A DNA stretch of 64,000 nucleotides from Pseudomonas paraversuta (GTDB lineage: Bacteria; Pseudomonadota; Gammaproteobacteria; Pseudomonadales; Pseudomonadaceae). The notes beneath the pieces were generated by a model, which was not told the origin of the DNA, made no database searches, and saw nothing but the letters and a program-made list of their open reading frames with translations. The position numbers and the translations under genes are program-made. Location: the NCBI RefSeq assembly GCF_904063065.1, contig NZ_CAJFCL010000002.1:310001-374000 (forward strand). The letters are read 5' to 3'. Within the stretch, counting starts at the first letter, position 1. Each line of letters starts with the position of its first letter. Shown here piece after piece: positions 18,644 to 27,043 of this stretch.

Positions 18644-19255
18644 ATGAAACTATTGCATATCGATTCGAGCATTCTGGGCGACAACTCGGCTTCGCGTCAG
18701 TTGAGCCGCGAAGTGGTCAAGGCCTGGCAAGCGGCAGAGCCAGGGGTTGAAGTGAGTTATCGTGACCTGGCCAGCGAGGCCATTAATCACTTCTCGGCAG
18801 CGACTCTGGTAGCTGCCGGTACCCCGGCCGAATTGCGCGATGCGGCGCAAAAGCACGAAGCCGAGTTGAGCGCTGCAACCCTGGCACAATTTCTGGAAGC
18901 GGACGCAGTGGTGATTGCTGCTCCGATGTACAACTTCACTATTCCAACTCAGCTCAAGGCCTGGATCGACCGGATCGCAGTGGCCGGCCAGACGTTCCGC
19001 TACACCGAAGCCGGCCCCCAGGGCCTGTGCGGCAACAAGAAAGTCATCGTGGTTTCGACTTCCGGCGGCATGCACGCCGGGCAAGCCACTGGCGCAGCCC
19101 ACGACGACTATCTGAAGGTGCTGTTGGGCTTTCTGGGGATCACCGATGTTGAGTTCGTACGGGCCCATGGCCTTGCCTATGGTGATGAAGTTCGCAGCAA
19201 AGCCATGAACGATGCACAGGCGCAAATTAAGCAGGATCTGTTCAGCGCGGCGTAA
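18644..19255 (+). CDS. azoR: AzoR, FMN-dependent NADH-azoreductase
   Basis: Flavodoxin-like fold quinone/azo reductase of 203 residues, using FMN and NADH in the cytosol. Visible are the phosphate-binding start [17 protein letters not shown], the FMN-contact [17 protein letters not shown] and the STSGGMH loop. GGAG lies 8 bases before ATG 18644. It is divergently transcribed from the LysR regulator, a common arrangement in Pseudomonas for quinone or oxidative stress control. Confidence 0.93.
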   Translation: MKLLHIDSSILGDNSASRQLSREVVKAWQAAEPGVEVSYRDLASEAINHFSAATLVAAGTPAELRDAAQKHEAELSAATLAQFLEADAVVIAAPMYNFTIPTQLKAWIDRIAVAGQTFRYTEAGPQGLCGNKKVIVVSTSGGMHAGQATGAAHDDYLKVLLGFLGITDVEFVRAHGLAYGDEVRSKAMNDAQAQIKQDLFSAA

Positions 19256-19280
19256 GTTATCTAAATCGTTACACCTACTA

Positions 19281-19327
19281 AACTCTGTATTCTGGGCGCT
19301 TGAAGTGGCCAGGGTACGGAGTTTTTT
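19281..19327 (+). terminator. Terminator after azoR
   Basis: Long imperfect hairpin: AACTCTGTATTCTGGGC at 19281 pairs, with G-U pairs, with GGCCAGGGTACGGAGTT, followed by a T run (19322-19327). Confidence 0.7.
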
Positions 19328-19425
19328 ACGTCTGGCCTTAGCCTCTGGCTCGGGTTATGCAAAGCCTCTGGATCAAGGTCCTGGCAGCGCTGGCATTAAC
19401 CGGGCGTCATTCAAGGTGAGCATCG

Positions 19426-20457
19426 ATGATGCGTCTGTGGGCAGTACTGGTTTTGTTGTTGGCAACTTGCCCCGTCATGGCGCTGGCCGAGCCCGCGGTG
19501 CACTGGAGTGCGGGTTTTCATCGCCTGAGTTTTCTCGATCCGCTGGATGAACAGCCGATGCATGCCATTGCCTTTTATCCGTCCACTGATGCCGAAGGCA
19601 TAAGCAAAATCGGCGGTTATGAGATCGAGGCCACCGAAGAGGCCAAAATCGCCATGGGTCATTACCCGCTGCTGCTGTTGTCCCATGGCAACACGGGGAC
19701 GCCGTTGGCCCTGCACGATCTGGCTACATCGCTGGCGCGCAAGGGGTTTGTGGTGGTGGCGGTACTGCACCCCGGAGATAACTATAAGGACCATAGCCGT
19801 TTGGGCACCTTGAGTAATCTTTACGGCCGCCCGATGCAGATTTCGGCGGCCATCAGCGCTGTGCTGGCCGACCCCGAACTCTCGGCCTATGTGCATGACG
19901 ATGAGGTGGGAGTCATCGGTTATTCCGCAGGCGGCGAAACGGCTCTGATCCTGGCCGGAGCCCAGCCCGATCTGGACCGCCTGCGCCGTTACTGTCAGGA
20001 ACGCCCGGATGATCATGATGCGTGCACCACCAAGGGCGAGTTGACCGCCGACCGCGATGATCTGGTGCCGGTAGCCGATCCACGGGTGCGTGCGCTGTTA
20101 TTGATGGCGCCGTTGAGCCTGATGTTCGGGCGTGAAACCCTGGCGCAAGTGCATGTGCCCGTGCTGCTCTACAGCGGCGATAACGACAAGCTGGTGTACC
20201 CCGATAAAAACGCCGATGCCCTGGCGCGCAAACTGCCGGTGGAGCCTGAGTTCAAGGTGATCCCCGGTGCCGGGCATTTTGTGTTCATGGCGCCCTGTAC
20301 CGATGCACAAAAGGCGGTAATGCCCGGTTTGTGTACGGATGCCCTGGGGGTCGATCGCGAGAATGTCCATCGCGATCTGATTTACGAGGCCGGGCGGTTT
20401 TTCAGCAAAACCCTGGGCTCATCGCCAACCACGAGTACGGTCGCAACAGGTCCGTAA
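19426..20457 (+). CDS. Exported alpha/beta hydrolase (dienelactone hydrolase/platelet-activating-factor acetylhydrolase-like)
   Basis: Secreted or periplasmic hydrolase of 343 residues. The signal peptide (MMRLWAVLVLLLATCPVMALA) is followed by an alpha/beta hydrolase fold: oxyanion strand LLLLSHGNTG, nucleophile GYSAGG, acid in YSGDNDKLV and His in GAGHFVF. Substrate unknown; similar Pseudomonas proteins are annotated as predicted dienelactone hydrolases. It is convergent with the MFS gene, 18 bases apart. Confidence 0.85.
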   Translation: MMRLWAVLVLLLATCPVMALAEPAVHWSAGFHRLSFLDPLDEQPMHAIAFYPSTDAEGISKIGGYEIEATEEAKIAMGHYPLLLLSHGNTGTPLALHDLATSLARKGFVVVAVLHPGDNYKDHSRLGTLSNLYGRPMQISAAISAVLADPELSAYVHDDEVGVIGYSAGGETALILAGAQPDLDRLRRYCQERPDDHDACTTKGELTADRDDLVPVADPRVRALLLMAPLSLMFGRETLAQVHVPVLLYSGDNDKLVYPDKNADALARKLPVEPEFKVIPGAGHFVFMAPCTDAQKAVMPGLCTDALGVDRENVHRDLIYEAGRFFSKTLGSSPTTSTVATGP

Positions 20458-20475
20458 GGGCTGTTGGTCGAGGCG

Positions 20476-21663
20476 CTAGCGGGCTTTGCGCAGGGATAGC
20501 CCGACCGTCAGGGTCAAGCCCAGAACACTCAAAAGTGCTGCACTGAAAAAGATCCATGGGTAGCCCATGTTCAACGCAATGGCGCCCATGATCGGCCCGG
20601 CAATGGCCAGCGCCAGATCGAAGAACACGGCATAGGCGCTTAACCCCGCGCCGCGGCTGGTGAGGGGCACCTGTTTGACGGCTTCTACGCCAAGGGCCGG
20701 GTACACCAGGGACAGGCCAAACCCCGCCAGTCCCGCACCCGCAAGGGCATAGCCGGTTGAGGGGGCCAGCCACAGCAATCCAAGACCGACGGTTTCGATG
20801 GTCATGCAGGCGATCGCCACGCTGTAGCCGCCAAAGCGATTGATGCTGTTAGTGAATAACAGCCGCGCCAGGATAAAGCACACCCCGAATACCGATAGGC
20901 AATAGGCTGCGCCGAACCAGCCGCGGTCGATATAAAACAGGGTGATGAATGTGGTGAGGGTGCCATAGCCAATGGAGGCCAGAGTCAGGCTGATGCCGTA
21001 CGGGGCAATCAGGCTGAACACTGACCAGAAGGGCAGTGGGACGCCGCGAACCACCGGGATCGAAGGCTTGTTGCGTATCAGCAGCAGTGCCAGCACCGCC
21101 AGCACGAGCAGGGCGATGCCCAGGCTGAGGAAGCCAAGGCGGTCGATCATCACCACCCCCAGCGGCGCACCTATGGCAATGGCACCGTAGGACGCGATGC
21201 CGTTCCAGCCGATTGCCCGGGCAGTGTGCTCGGCGCCAACCTGGCCAATACCCCAGACAATAGTGCCGACACCTATCAGTCCCTGGGCGATGCCCAGGAA
21301 AATCCGCCCGACAATCAAGACCCCCAGGCTCAGCAATGGCCAGTCCTGGAGCATCACTGCCAGCAACGTCAGAGCGCCACTGATGGCGATTCCAGTCAGG
21401 CCATAAACGATGGCGGGCTTGGTCCCGCGGCTGTCCACCAGACGTCCGGCCCCGGGTCGGCTGAGTAAGGTGGCCAGGTACTGCGACGCTATGGCCAGGC
21501 CTGCAACCACGGCGCTGAAACCCAGCTGGTCATGGACATAGCCCGGTAATACGGCAATCGGCAGGCCGATGCAGATGAAGGCGATGAAGGTGTAGAACAC
21601 GATTGACAGAATTTGCAGCGTGACCGACAGCGAGCTCGCGGGGGAGGGATGTTGCGCAGGCAT
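20476..21663 (-). CDS. MFS transporter, YhhS/YfcJ-like
   Basis: Inner-membrane major facilitator of 395 residues with 12 predicted helices and the loop 2-3 motif GRLVDSRGTKPAI. Its sequence pattern (FIAFICIGLPIAVLPGYVHDQLG, GIAQGLIGVGTIVWGIG) matches the YhhS/YfcJ family of predicted arabinose-type efflux permeases. Substrate unknown. Confidence 0.87.
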   Translation of the reverse strand: MPAQHPSPASSLSVTLQILSIVFYTFIAFICIGLPIAVLPGYVHDQLGFSAVVAGLAIASQYLATLLSRPGAGRLVDSRGTKPAIVYGLTGIAISGALTLLAVMLQDWPLLSLGVLIVGRIFLGIAQGLIGVGTIVWGIGQVGAEHTARAIGWNGIASYGAIAIGAPLGVVMIDRLGFLSLGIALLVLAVLALLLIRNKPSIPVVRGVPLPFWSVFSLIAPYGISLTLASIGYGTLTTFITLFYIDRGWFGAAYCLSVFGVCFILARLLFTNSINRFGGYSVAIACMTIETVGLGLLWLAPSTGYALAGAGLAGFGLSLVYPALGVEAVKQVPLTSRGAGLSAYAVFFDLALAIAGPIMGAIALNMGYPWIFFSAALLSVLGLTLTVGLSLRKAR

Positions 21664-21757
21664 AAGCAGAGTGTCCGGCTGTCAGTCGTAGACCGGCATC
21701 ATGGCGTGGCCCCGGGACAAAAGAAAGCAGGCTAACGATATTCGTGGTCTGGCAGAA

Positions 21758-21779
21758 ACGAAAAACCCCGTCAGCGGGC
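21758..21779 (-). terminator. Terminator of leftward ybiT transcription
   Basis: On the minus strand CCCG-CTGA-CGGG is followed by GTTTTTCG. The sequence AACGAAAAACCCCGTCA here is nearly the inverse of TGACGGGGTTTTCGTT at 21955-21970, so both may also fold together around the REP between them. Confidence 0.6.
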
Positions 21780-21815
21780 GCAATGCCGGTCACGTAAACG
21801 ACTGCTGTCTCAACG

Positions 21816-21916
21816 GTGGGAGCGAGCTTGTATCGCGATGTGCTCGAGGGTGCTGTGTTCAATCTGTAACACGCATTCTCGTTAACAATCATCGCGAGAC
21901 AAGCTCGCTCCTGCAA
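21816..21916. repeat. REP doublet between the MFS gene and ybiT
   Basis: Two inverted Pseudomonas REP words, GTGGGAGCGAGCTTG at 21816 and CAAGCTCGCTCCTGC at about 21900, with TATCGCGATG and CATCGCGAGA as inner arms. The remaining bases of the 342-base gap show no gene. Confidence 0.8.
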
Positions 21917-22005
21917 AGGCAGGGTTTGCTTATGTGAACAGCATTGCGTCAGTGTGACGGGGTTTTCGTTATGACGCTTTGTTCAGCGATGCGCAGTGTC
22001 CGATA

Positions 22006-23592
22006 TCAGAACACAACGCCCTGGCTGCGCAGGTAGTCATCGTAAGTACCGCTGAAGTCGATCACGCCGCTTGGGCTCAGCTCGATAATACGAGTGGCCA
22101 GCGAGGATACGAATTCACGGTCATGGCTGACGAAGACCAGGGTGCCAGGGTAGTTCTCGAGCGCCAGGTTCAGTGCTTCGATGGATTCCATGTCAAGGTG
22201 GTTGGTCGGTTCGTCCATGATCAACACGTTCGGCTTTTGCAGGATCAGCTTGCCGAACAGCATGCGACCTTGCTCACCACCGGAAATCACTTTCACCGAC
22301 TTGAGGATGTCATCGTTGGAGAACAGCATGCGGCCCAGAGTGCCACGTACCATTTGCTCGCCCTGGGTCCACTGGCCCATCCAGTCGAACAGGGTGTAGT
22401 CGTCTTCGAAGTCGTGGGCGTGATCCTGGGCGTAGTAGCCCAGTTCTGCCGCTTCAGTCCACTTGACCGTACCTGCATCCGGGGTCAGTTCATTGACCAG
22501 GGTGCGCAACAGTGTGGTTTTGCCGATACCGTTCGGACCAATGATCGCTACGCGCTCACCGGCTTCAACGGTAAAGCTGAAGTCCTTGAACAGGGTCTTG
22601 CCGTCGAAGCCCTTGGCCATATTCTCGACGATGACCGCCTGGCGGTGCAGCTTTTTGTTCTGTTCGAAACGAATGAACGGGCTGACACGGCTCGAAGGCT
22701 TGACCTCGGCCAGGGTGATCTTGTCGATTTGCTTGGCACGGGAGCTGGCTTGCTTGGATTTCGAGGCGTTGGCCGAGAAACGGCTGACGAACGATTGCAG
22801 CTCGTTGATCTGAGCCTTTTTCTTGGCGTTTTCCGACAGCAGTTGCTCGCGCGACTGGGTCGCAACCGTCATGTACTCGTCATAGTTGCCCGGGAACAGG
22901 CGCAGCTCGCCGTAGTCAAGGTCAGCCATGTGGGTACAGACACTGTTCAGGAAGTGCCGGTCGTGGGAGATGATGATCATCAGGCTGTTGCGCTGGGTCA
23001 GAATGTTTTCCAGCCAGCGGATGGTGTTGATATCCAGGTGGTTGGTCGGTTCGTCGAGCAGCAGTACTTCAGGATCGGAAAACAGTGCCTGCGCCAGCAA
23101 TACCCGCAACTTCCAGCCTGGGGACACTTCGCTCATCGGGCCGTTGTGTTGCTCGATACCGATACCCAGGCCCAGCAGCAATTCGCCGGCACGGGATTCA
23201 GCGGTGTAGCCGTCCATTTCGGCGAACTCGGTTTCGAGTTCGGCCACGGCCATACCGTCTTCTTCGGTCATTTCCGGCAGGGAATAGATGCGGTCGCGCT
23301 CAGCCTTGACCTTCCACAGCTCTTCGTGGCCCATGATCACGGTATCGATCACGGTAAATTCTTCGTAGGCGAACTGGTCCTGACGCAATTTACCCAGACG
23401 TACGTTCGGCTCCAGCATGACCTGACCGCCGGACGGCTCAAGGTCTCCGCCGAGGATTTTCATGAAGGTGGACTTGCCGCAACCGTTGGCGCCGATCAAA
23501 CCATAACGGTTACCGGCGCTGAATTTTACGGATACGTTCTCGAATAGCGGCTTTGCGCCGAACTGCATCGTGATATTTGCTGTGGAGATCAA
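22006..23592 (-). CDS. ybiT: YbiT, ABC-F family ATPase
   Basis: Soluble ABC-F protein of 528 residues with two ATP-binding cassettes: Walker [10 protein letters not shown] and GPNGIGKTT, signatures SPGWKLR and SGGEQGR, and Walker [12 protein letters not shown] and [11 protein letters not shown]. The linker of charged helices ([15 protein letters not shown]) is characteristic. ABC-F proteins act on ribosomes. The long frame on the opposite strand is a shadow. It marks the last host gene; the prophage integrase lies 20 bases upstream of its start. Confidence 0.93.
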   Translation of the reverse strand: MISTANITMQFGAKPLFENVSVKFSAGNRYGLIGANGCGKSTFMKILGGDLEPSGGQVMLEPNVRLGKLRQDQFAYEEFTVIDTVIMGHEELWKVKAERDRIYSLPEMTEEDGMAVAELETEFAEMDGYTAESRAGELLLGLGIGIEQHNGPMSEVSPGWKLRVLLAQALFSDPEVLLLDEPTNHLDINTIRWLENILTQRNSLMIIISHDRHFLNSVCTHMADLDYGELRLFPGNYDEYMTVATQSREQLLSENAKKKAQINELQSFVSRFSANASKSKQASSRAKQIDKITLAEVKPSSRVSPFIRFEQNKKLHRQAVIVENMAKGFDGKTLFKDFSFTVEAGERVAIIGPNGIGKTTLLRTLVNELTPDAGTVKWTEAAELGYYAQDHAHDFEDDYTLFDWMGQWTQGEQMVRGTLGRMLFSNDDILKSVKVISGGEQGRMLFGKLILQKPNVLIMDEPTNHLDMESIEALNLALENYPGTLVFVSHDREFVSSLATRIIELSPSGVIDFSGTYDDYLRSQGVVF

Positions 23593-23612
23593 TTACTTTA
23601 CCTATCAATAGC

Positions 23613-24806
23613 TTAGAGAGCGCGTATTTGGGCTGGGACCAATTTGGGACCAATTTGGAGTTTTTCAAGCTCACTCCAATCTGAGCTTGAGTTGATCCAT
23701 CGCGCATAAGTCGACAGCAACATTTGGACGCTATGGCCAAGCTGCTGAGAGATGAATGCGGGGTTCATGCCAGACATAATGCATATTGTCGCATAGGTGT
23801 GACGACAGTTGTATGGTGGTCTGTATCGCAACCCCAGTGTTTTCAGGGTGGGCTTCCACTGTTTGTGTAGGTCAGACGTCTGTCTCACGTACTCGCTGTT
23901 CTTTGATGGAGGGAAAATGAAAGGCGTTTCAAGGATCTTTCCTACCCCTGTTTTCCGACGTTCTGCATATCTTTTGGCGAACGACAGAGCGTGCAATGCT
24001 CGCTCGTTGAGTAGAACAAAGCGATCACCGCCAGTTTTTGTGCGCTCCACCACTTCCCCCAAGGCAATCCCACGACAGACGTGGGCAGTCCTTTTCTCAA
24101 TGCTCACTGCATCCCACCGCAAGGCCAGGGCTTCAGATAGACGCATACCCGTAAAAAACACAAACTCGAAAAAAGCCGCATAAATAGTGCTGGGCCAGTG
24201 GTCGTGCTGGTACAGCTTCTCGATGATGGTGTTGGCTTCCTCCAGAGTGAAGGGGTCAATTTCTTTCCTGCTTCGCTTCGGAAGCTCAAGTGGTGCTGCC
24301 GGGTTCTTCGCCATTAGCTCCTCTGAAACCGCGGACTTGAGGATCGTCGAAAGCTTGACCAAGGCATTGCGCTTCACTGCCGGCGACGACCATTTGATGC
24401 TCGCCATTGTGCGGCGCAGAAGTGTGGTGGTGATCAAATCGATCCGCACCAATGCAAGGGTCGGCATCCAGTACAGGTTCAGCGCTCCCGTATACCCAAG
24501 CTTTGTACCGCCGACAATTTCGCGGCTATCCAGCCAGAGCTGGGCATACTCTCCAAAATTGATTTTTCCGCCGGATACGTTTGTAGAGCCAGGGAACAGC
24601 TCGACGTACTTATCGTCGTCGAGCAACCCCAGCTTGATCAGGCTGTTTACCTGATCACTAGTCTGTGCGGCTGATTTGATGCCTTTCTGTGTCGGGGGAT
24701 AGGGGAGCGTTTCACTGCGCCTGCAGCCGTTCCACATAAATCGGATGCGGATTGAACCGTGGTGGATGTCCATTCCTGCGGGCATACCCACTGACTTTCG
24801 AGCCAT
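23613..24806 (-). CDS. int: Prophage tyrosine integrase
   Basis: Site-specific recombinase of up to 397 residues. The N-terminal arm-binding part (GSIRIRFMWNG) is of the DUF3596 type; a core-binding domain follows, then the catalytic domain with Arg in TGMRLSEAL, the RHTYAT box (YNCRHTYAT; the first His is Tyr, as in many relatives), LGHS and the nucleophile Tyr in LSTYARW. It lies against ybiT, so the attachment site is probably next to its 3' end. A direct repeat GGGACCAATTT lies in its last codons. The start is uncertain: ATG 24806 overlaps the upstream gene by 160 bases; M12 is an alternative. Confidence 0.94.
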   Translation of the reverse strand: MARKSVGMPAGMDIHHGSIRIRFMWNGCRRSETLPYPPTQKGIKSAAQTSDQVNSLIKLGLLDDDKYVELFPGSTNVSGGKINFGEYAQLWLDSREIVGGTKLGYTGALNLYWMPTLALVRIDLITTTLLRRTMASIKWSSPAVKRNALVKLSTILKSAVSEELMAKNPAAPLELPKRSRKEIDPFTLEEANTIIEKLYQHDHWPSTIYAAFFEFVFFTGMRLSEALALRWDAVSIEKRTAHVCRGIALGEVVERTKTGGDRFVLLNERALHALSFAKRYAERRKTGVGKILETPFIFPPSKNSEYVRQTSDLHKQWKPTLKTLGLRYRPPYNCRHTYATICIMSGMNPAFISQQLGHSVQMLLSTYARWINSSSDWSELEKLQIGPKLVPAQIRAL

Positions 24807-24991
24807 TCGTGATATCTCCTAATGCTGTAGAGGATCCTGCTGCCATGCTTGTTCCAAACTCCGAGGGGAATTTGATTCCGTGCACGCTTCGAGCGTAAGG
24901 CGGCGATTGTGGTACCGAGGATCTCGGCCATTTTCGCTTCGGGCACCTTGTCGCCCATGACGTTTTCATCAAGCTGTTCTGCTGCTGCCAT
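24647..24991 (-). CDS. Putative excisionase-like DNA-binding protein
   Basis: A 114-residue frame beginning with MAAAEQLDENVMGDKVPEA and a helix-turn-helix-like stretch (MAEILGTTIAALRSKRARNQ, then GSRILYSIRRYHEWLES). Size, HTH and place directly upstream of int suggest an excisionase/AlpA-type protein. GGAG precedes ATG 24991. The last 50 residues overlap int in another frame, which is unusual; the real functional part is probably the first 70 residues. Confidence 0.65.
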   Translation of the reverse strand: MAAAEQLDENVMGDKVPEAKMAEILGTTIAALRSKRARNQIPLGVWNKHGSRILYSIRRYHEWLESQWVCPQEWTSTTVQSASDLCGTAAGAVKRSPIPRHRKASNQPHRLVIR

Positions 24992-25047
24992 GGTGATGCT
25001 CCATGCCGCGCTTGGCGGCAGAAGGTGGTTTAGATAGAGACTTAGGC

Positions 25048-25167
25048 CTAACGCTTGAAGTCGGTGCACCGCACGATGACCGTGCTGGCATCGCGCTGTA
25101 TCGGCGGCATATCTATGAAGGGAAGGGCGCTGCAATCTCGGCGGGCGTGCTGGCAAGCGCAGCACAT
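25048..25167 (-). CDS. Small cysteine-rich phage protein
   Basis: A 39-residue frame starting MCCACQHARRDCS with five Cys in total, the last in VRCTDFKR. The Cys pattern resembles small zinc-binding early phage proteins. The start ATG 25167 has a purine-rich AAAGGCGGC upstream, close to the codon. The frame continues a few sense codons farther up (HPKGG) without a start, so the N-terminus is uncertain. Confidence 0.45.
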   Translation of the reverse strand: MCCACQHARRDCSALPFIDMPPIQRDASTVIVRCTDFKR

Positions 25168-25183
25168 GCCGCCTTTGGGGTGG

Positions 25184-25516
25184 TCATGGCATTACCTGCC
25201 GACCCCAAATGCAGACCGGCCCATCTTCAGCATCATGAATCGAAAGAATGAACCAGCCCGGCTCTGCCGGATGCTGGATCTCCCAGGCTGAGCAATTGAC
25301 CTGCCCGTCACTCATGTAGGTGTCGAAGATTTCGGGTTCTACATCGGATTCCATGTAGGTGATCTTCGTTTCCACCTGGTGGCGCTCGCACCAATCGTTG
25401 AACTGCGCTTCGGTGATTTCGTCGTCGAACTCTGACAGGTAATCGGGATGCGACCACCAACCATCAGCATCGCGATTGACGGGGAGCGGTTGAGTAAAAA
25501 CATTTTGTTCAGGCAT
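25184..25516 (-). CDS. Hypothetical acidic phage protein
   Basis: A 110-residue acidic, tryptophan-rich protein (WWSHPDYLSEFDDEIT, WEIQHPAEPGWF). No domain recognised. It is part of the leftward early operon between the methyltransferase region and int; such genes usually modulate host functions but there is no direct evidence here. Confidence 0.7.
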   Translation of the reverse strand: MPEQNVFTQPLPVNRDADGWWSHPDYLSEFDDEITEAQFNDWCERHQVETKITYMESDVEPEIFDTYMSDGQVNCSAWEIQHPAEPGWFILSIHDAEDGPVCIWGRQVMP

Positions 25517-25637
25517 GACTTCGTCCTTGTCGCTATAGCGGCTGACTTTGAATTGAAGGGAGGGCGAACTGACAGGGCTAGTAATGTGAATGTATTTTGT
25601 TATGTTGGATCGCTACACCTAGAAGGAATGTATCACC

Positions 25638-26075
25638 ATGAGTTACAGAATATTTTCGGTGCTCGGGGGCGCTTTTTTAATGTCAGTGTTGACGGCATGT
25701 CACCAGCCTCAACCTGTTGGCGATGTAGCTGAATTCCAAACATTCAAGGCAGGCTCACCCCAAAAAATTGAGTCGAACGAAACCGTTAAAAAGTTTTTCG
25801 CAAGAGGTAATGAGCCGTTCTGGACGATCCAAGCCAATGAAGAGACATTGACTTGGATAACGCCTGAAAACTTACAGGGCAGACAGCTCAAAGTTGACAA
25901 GCTTATTTCTGCAGATAACGTTAAATACATCGGTGTAGACGGTAATAATGACTTTAGTTTGCTCATCATCCAAGCAACCTGTGTCGACACGATGTCGGGT
26001 GAAGTCTTCGACTTCGAATCTGTCTGGACTCATGGCCGGGAAAGGAATGTGGGCTGCGCTGCTAGTGGTAGTTGA
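25638..26075 (+). CDS. Prophage-carried lipoprotein with an ARGNEPFW motif
   Basis: Predicted lipoprotein of 145 residues: signal with lipobox LTAC (Cys at about 21), then RGNEPFWTIQ, the hallmark of the COG3650-type periplasmic/lipoprotein domain, and a late Cys pair. It is transcribed against the early operon, is AT-richer than its neighbours and has AGAAGGAA upstream of ATG 25638. These are features of lysogenic-conversion cargo. Function unknown. Confidence 0.75.
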   Translation: MSYRIFSVLGGAFLMSVLTACHQPQPVGDVAEFQTFKAGSPQKIESNETVKKFFARGNEPFWTIQANEETLTWITPENLQGRQLKVDKLISADNVKYIGVDGNNDFSLLIIQATCVDTMSGEVFDFESVWTHGRERNVGCAASGS

Positions 26076-26121
26076 GCGATAACTGCCTTGCCTTGGGCGC
26101 CTGCGCCTTAGGGGTGGTGAG

Positions 26122-26292
26122 TTATATATTCTCTCGTGCGCGACGCTCAGCCGCTTCGGTCTGGCGCAACTTGCTGCATTCGGTGTGGTTGACGTGGGCG
26201 CGTGATCTGTCGCATTTATCGCAGATGGTTTGCAGGTCCTGCGGCCGCATGAGGGCGCCACGAATCTTTACTGTTCGTCGGAGGGCTTTCAT
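26122..26292 (-). CDS. Small Cys-containing phage protein (56 aa)
   Basis: Starts at ATG 26292, inside the stop of the upstream gene (ATGA overlap), with the strong RBS GGAGG seven bases away, and ends TAA at 26122. The product has CDKC and a later Cys (HTECSK) and many Arg residues, a possible single zinc knuckle. The coupling and RBS make it a convincing small gene despite its length. Confidence 0.65.
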   Translation of the reverse strand: MKALRRTVKIRGALMRPQDLQTICDKCDRSRAHVNHTECSKLRQTEAAERRARENI

Positions 26293-26720
26293 GTTGCCTC
26301 CGTTATGGCCTGTCGGAAGACGGGTAGGGCTCCGGCTTGCTCGCGTACAGCGTGCATCCCCTCAATGTCGTATCCCCAGATGTTGCTGTCATCAAACCGC
26401 TCAGGCCCGAGATAGCCAGGGTGCATTGGCTCGCCGGTGCGGATGTAATCTCTGAACCCTTCAACGAGTGACCGAAGCGTGCCGCCATGGCTGAAGCCAC
26501 GCCACCGTCCACCCCAGTTTGTTTTATGAGTGAAGATCCGCTGGGAGCTGTGGTCATCGATAAACCAGACCTTGCCGCGCTGATCCACTTCCATACTGGC
26601 GTAGCGGTTTGCCGCTTGATTGAAAAAGAAACGCCGGCCGTGACTGCCAATGATTCGAATCACTTGGTTAATCTGCTCGGTGCGCTGTTGCTTTAAGGTG
26701 AGTTTGCTTTCTGTAGGCAT
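26289..26720 (-). CDS. Hypothetical phage protein
   Basis: A 143-residue protein starting MPTESKLTLKQQRTEQINQ. Contains an N-terminal helix then HGRRFFFNQAANRYASMEVDQRGKVWF-like strands (given only in part: FFFNQAANRYASMEVDQ) and YIRTGEP. Similar proteins occur in Pseudomonas prophages, with no assigned role. AAGGA lies before ATG 26720; the frame is open a little farther upstream. It is coupled to the 56-residue gene downstream. Confidence 0.7.
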   Translation of the reverse strand: MPTESKLTLKQQRTEQINQVIRIIGSHGRRFFFNQAANRYASMEVDQRGKVWFIDDHSSQRIFTHKTNWGGRWRGFSHGGTLRSLVEGFRDYIRTGEPMHPGYLGPERFDDSNIWGYDIEGMHAVREQAGALPVFRQAITEAT

Positions 26721-26803
26721 GGGGAGTCCTTGCCGGGCCATACCCGGGAGGTGGAGTGGGTAAATATCGGCTACAGTTGGTCGATCAATGTGGGGAGGCG
26801 TAT

Positions 26804-27043
26804 ATGCTTTGCTTCATTTGCGGAACCGAATCAGTCGATTACGACACGGCATACGGCGGTAGGGACGTTGGTTGCCCAAAGTGCGGCCGGCACATCATCA
26901 GTGGGAACTTGATAGCGGCTATGGCGGGTGGCTATGCGCCCGATGTCGAGGACGCACGTGCAGTGCTGAATCGCATGCGTGACCGTAGTGAAGTTCCGAT
27001 CCTTTCGACTGCGGATATACAACTTCATCGGCTTCCCAATTGA
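26804..27043 (+). CDS. Small zinc-ribbon protein on the opposite strand
   Basis: A 79-residue protein with CFICG and CPKCG, a clear four-Cys zinc ribbon, then a helical tail. GGGGAGG seven bases before ATG 26804 fixes the start, although the frame is open to 26756. It runs against the early operon and its end overlaps the methyltransferase 3' end by 19 bases. Role unknown. Confidence 0.65.
   Translation: MLCFICGTESVDYDTAYGGRDVGCPKCGRHIISGNLIAAMAGGYAPDVEDARAVLNRMRDRSEVPILSTADIQLHRLPN

Noticed and set aside
21979..23547. Long rightward open frame of 522 codons
   Set aside because: It is the antisense shadow of ybiT, whose ABC-F motifs on the other strand are unmistakable.
25003..25251. Rightward 82-codon frame
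   Set aside because: Opposite to the small Cys-rich frame and the 25184-25516 gene; Ala/His-rich text without family likeness.
26072..26455. Rightward 127-codon frame
   Set aside because: Antisense to two coupled leftward genes with good RBS sequences.
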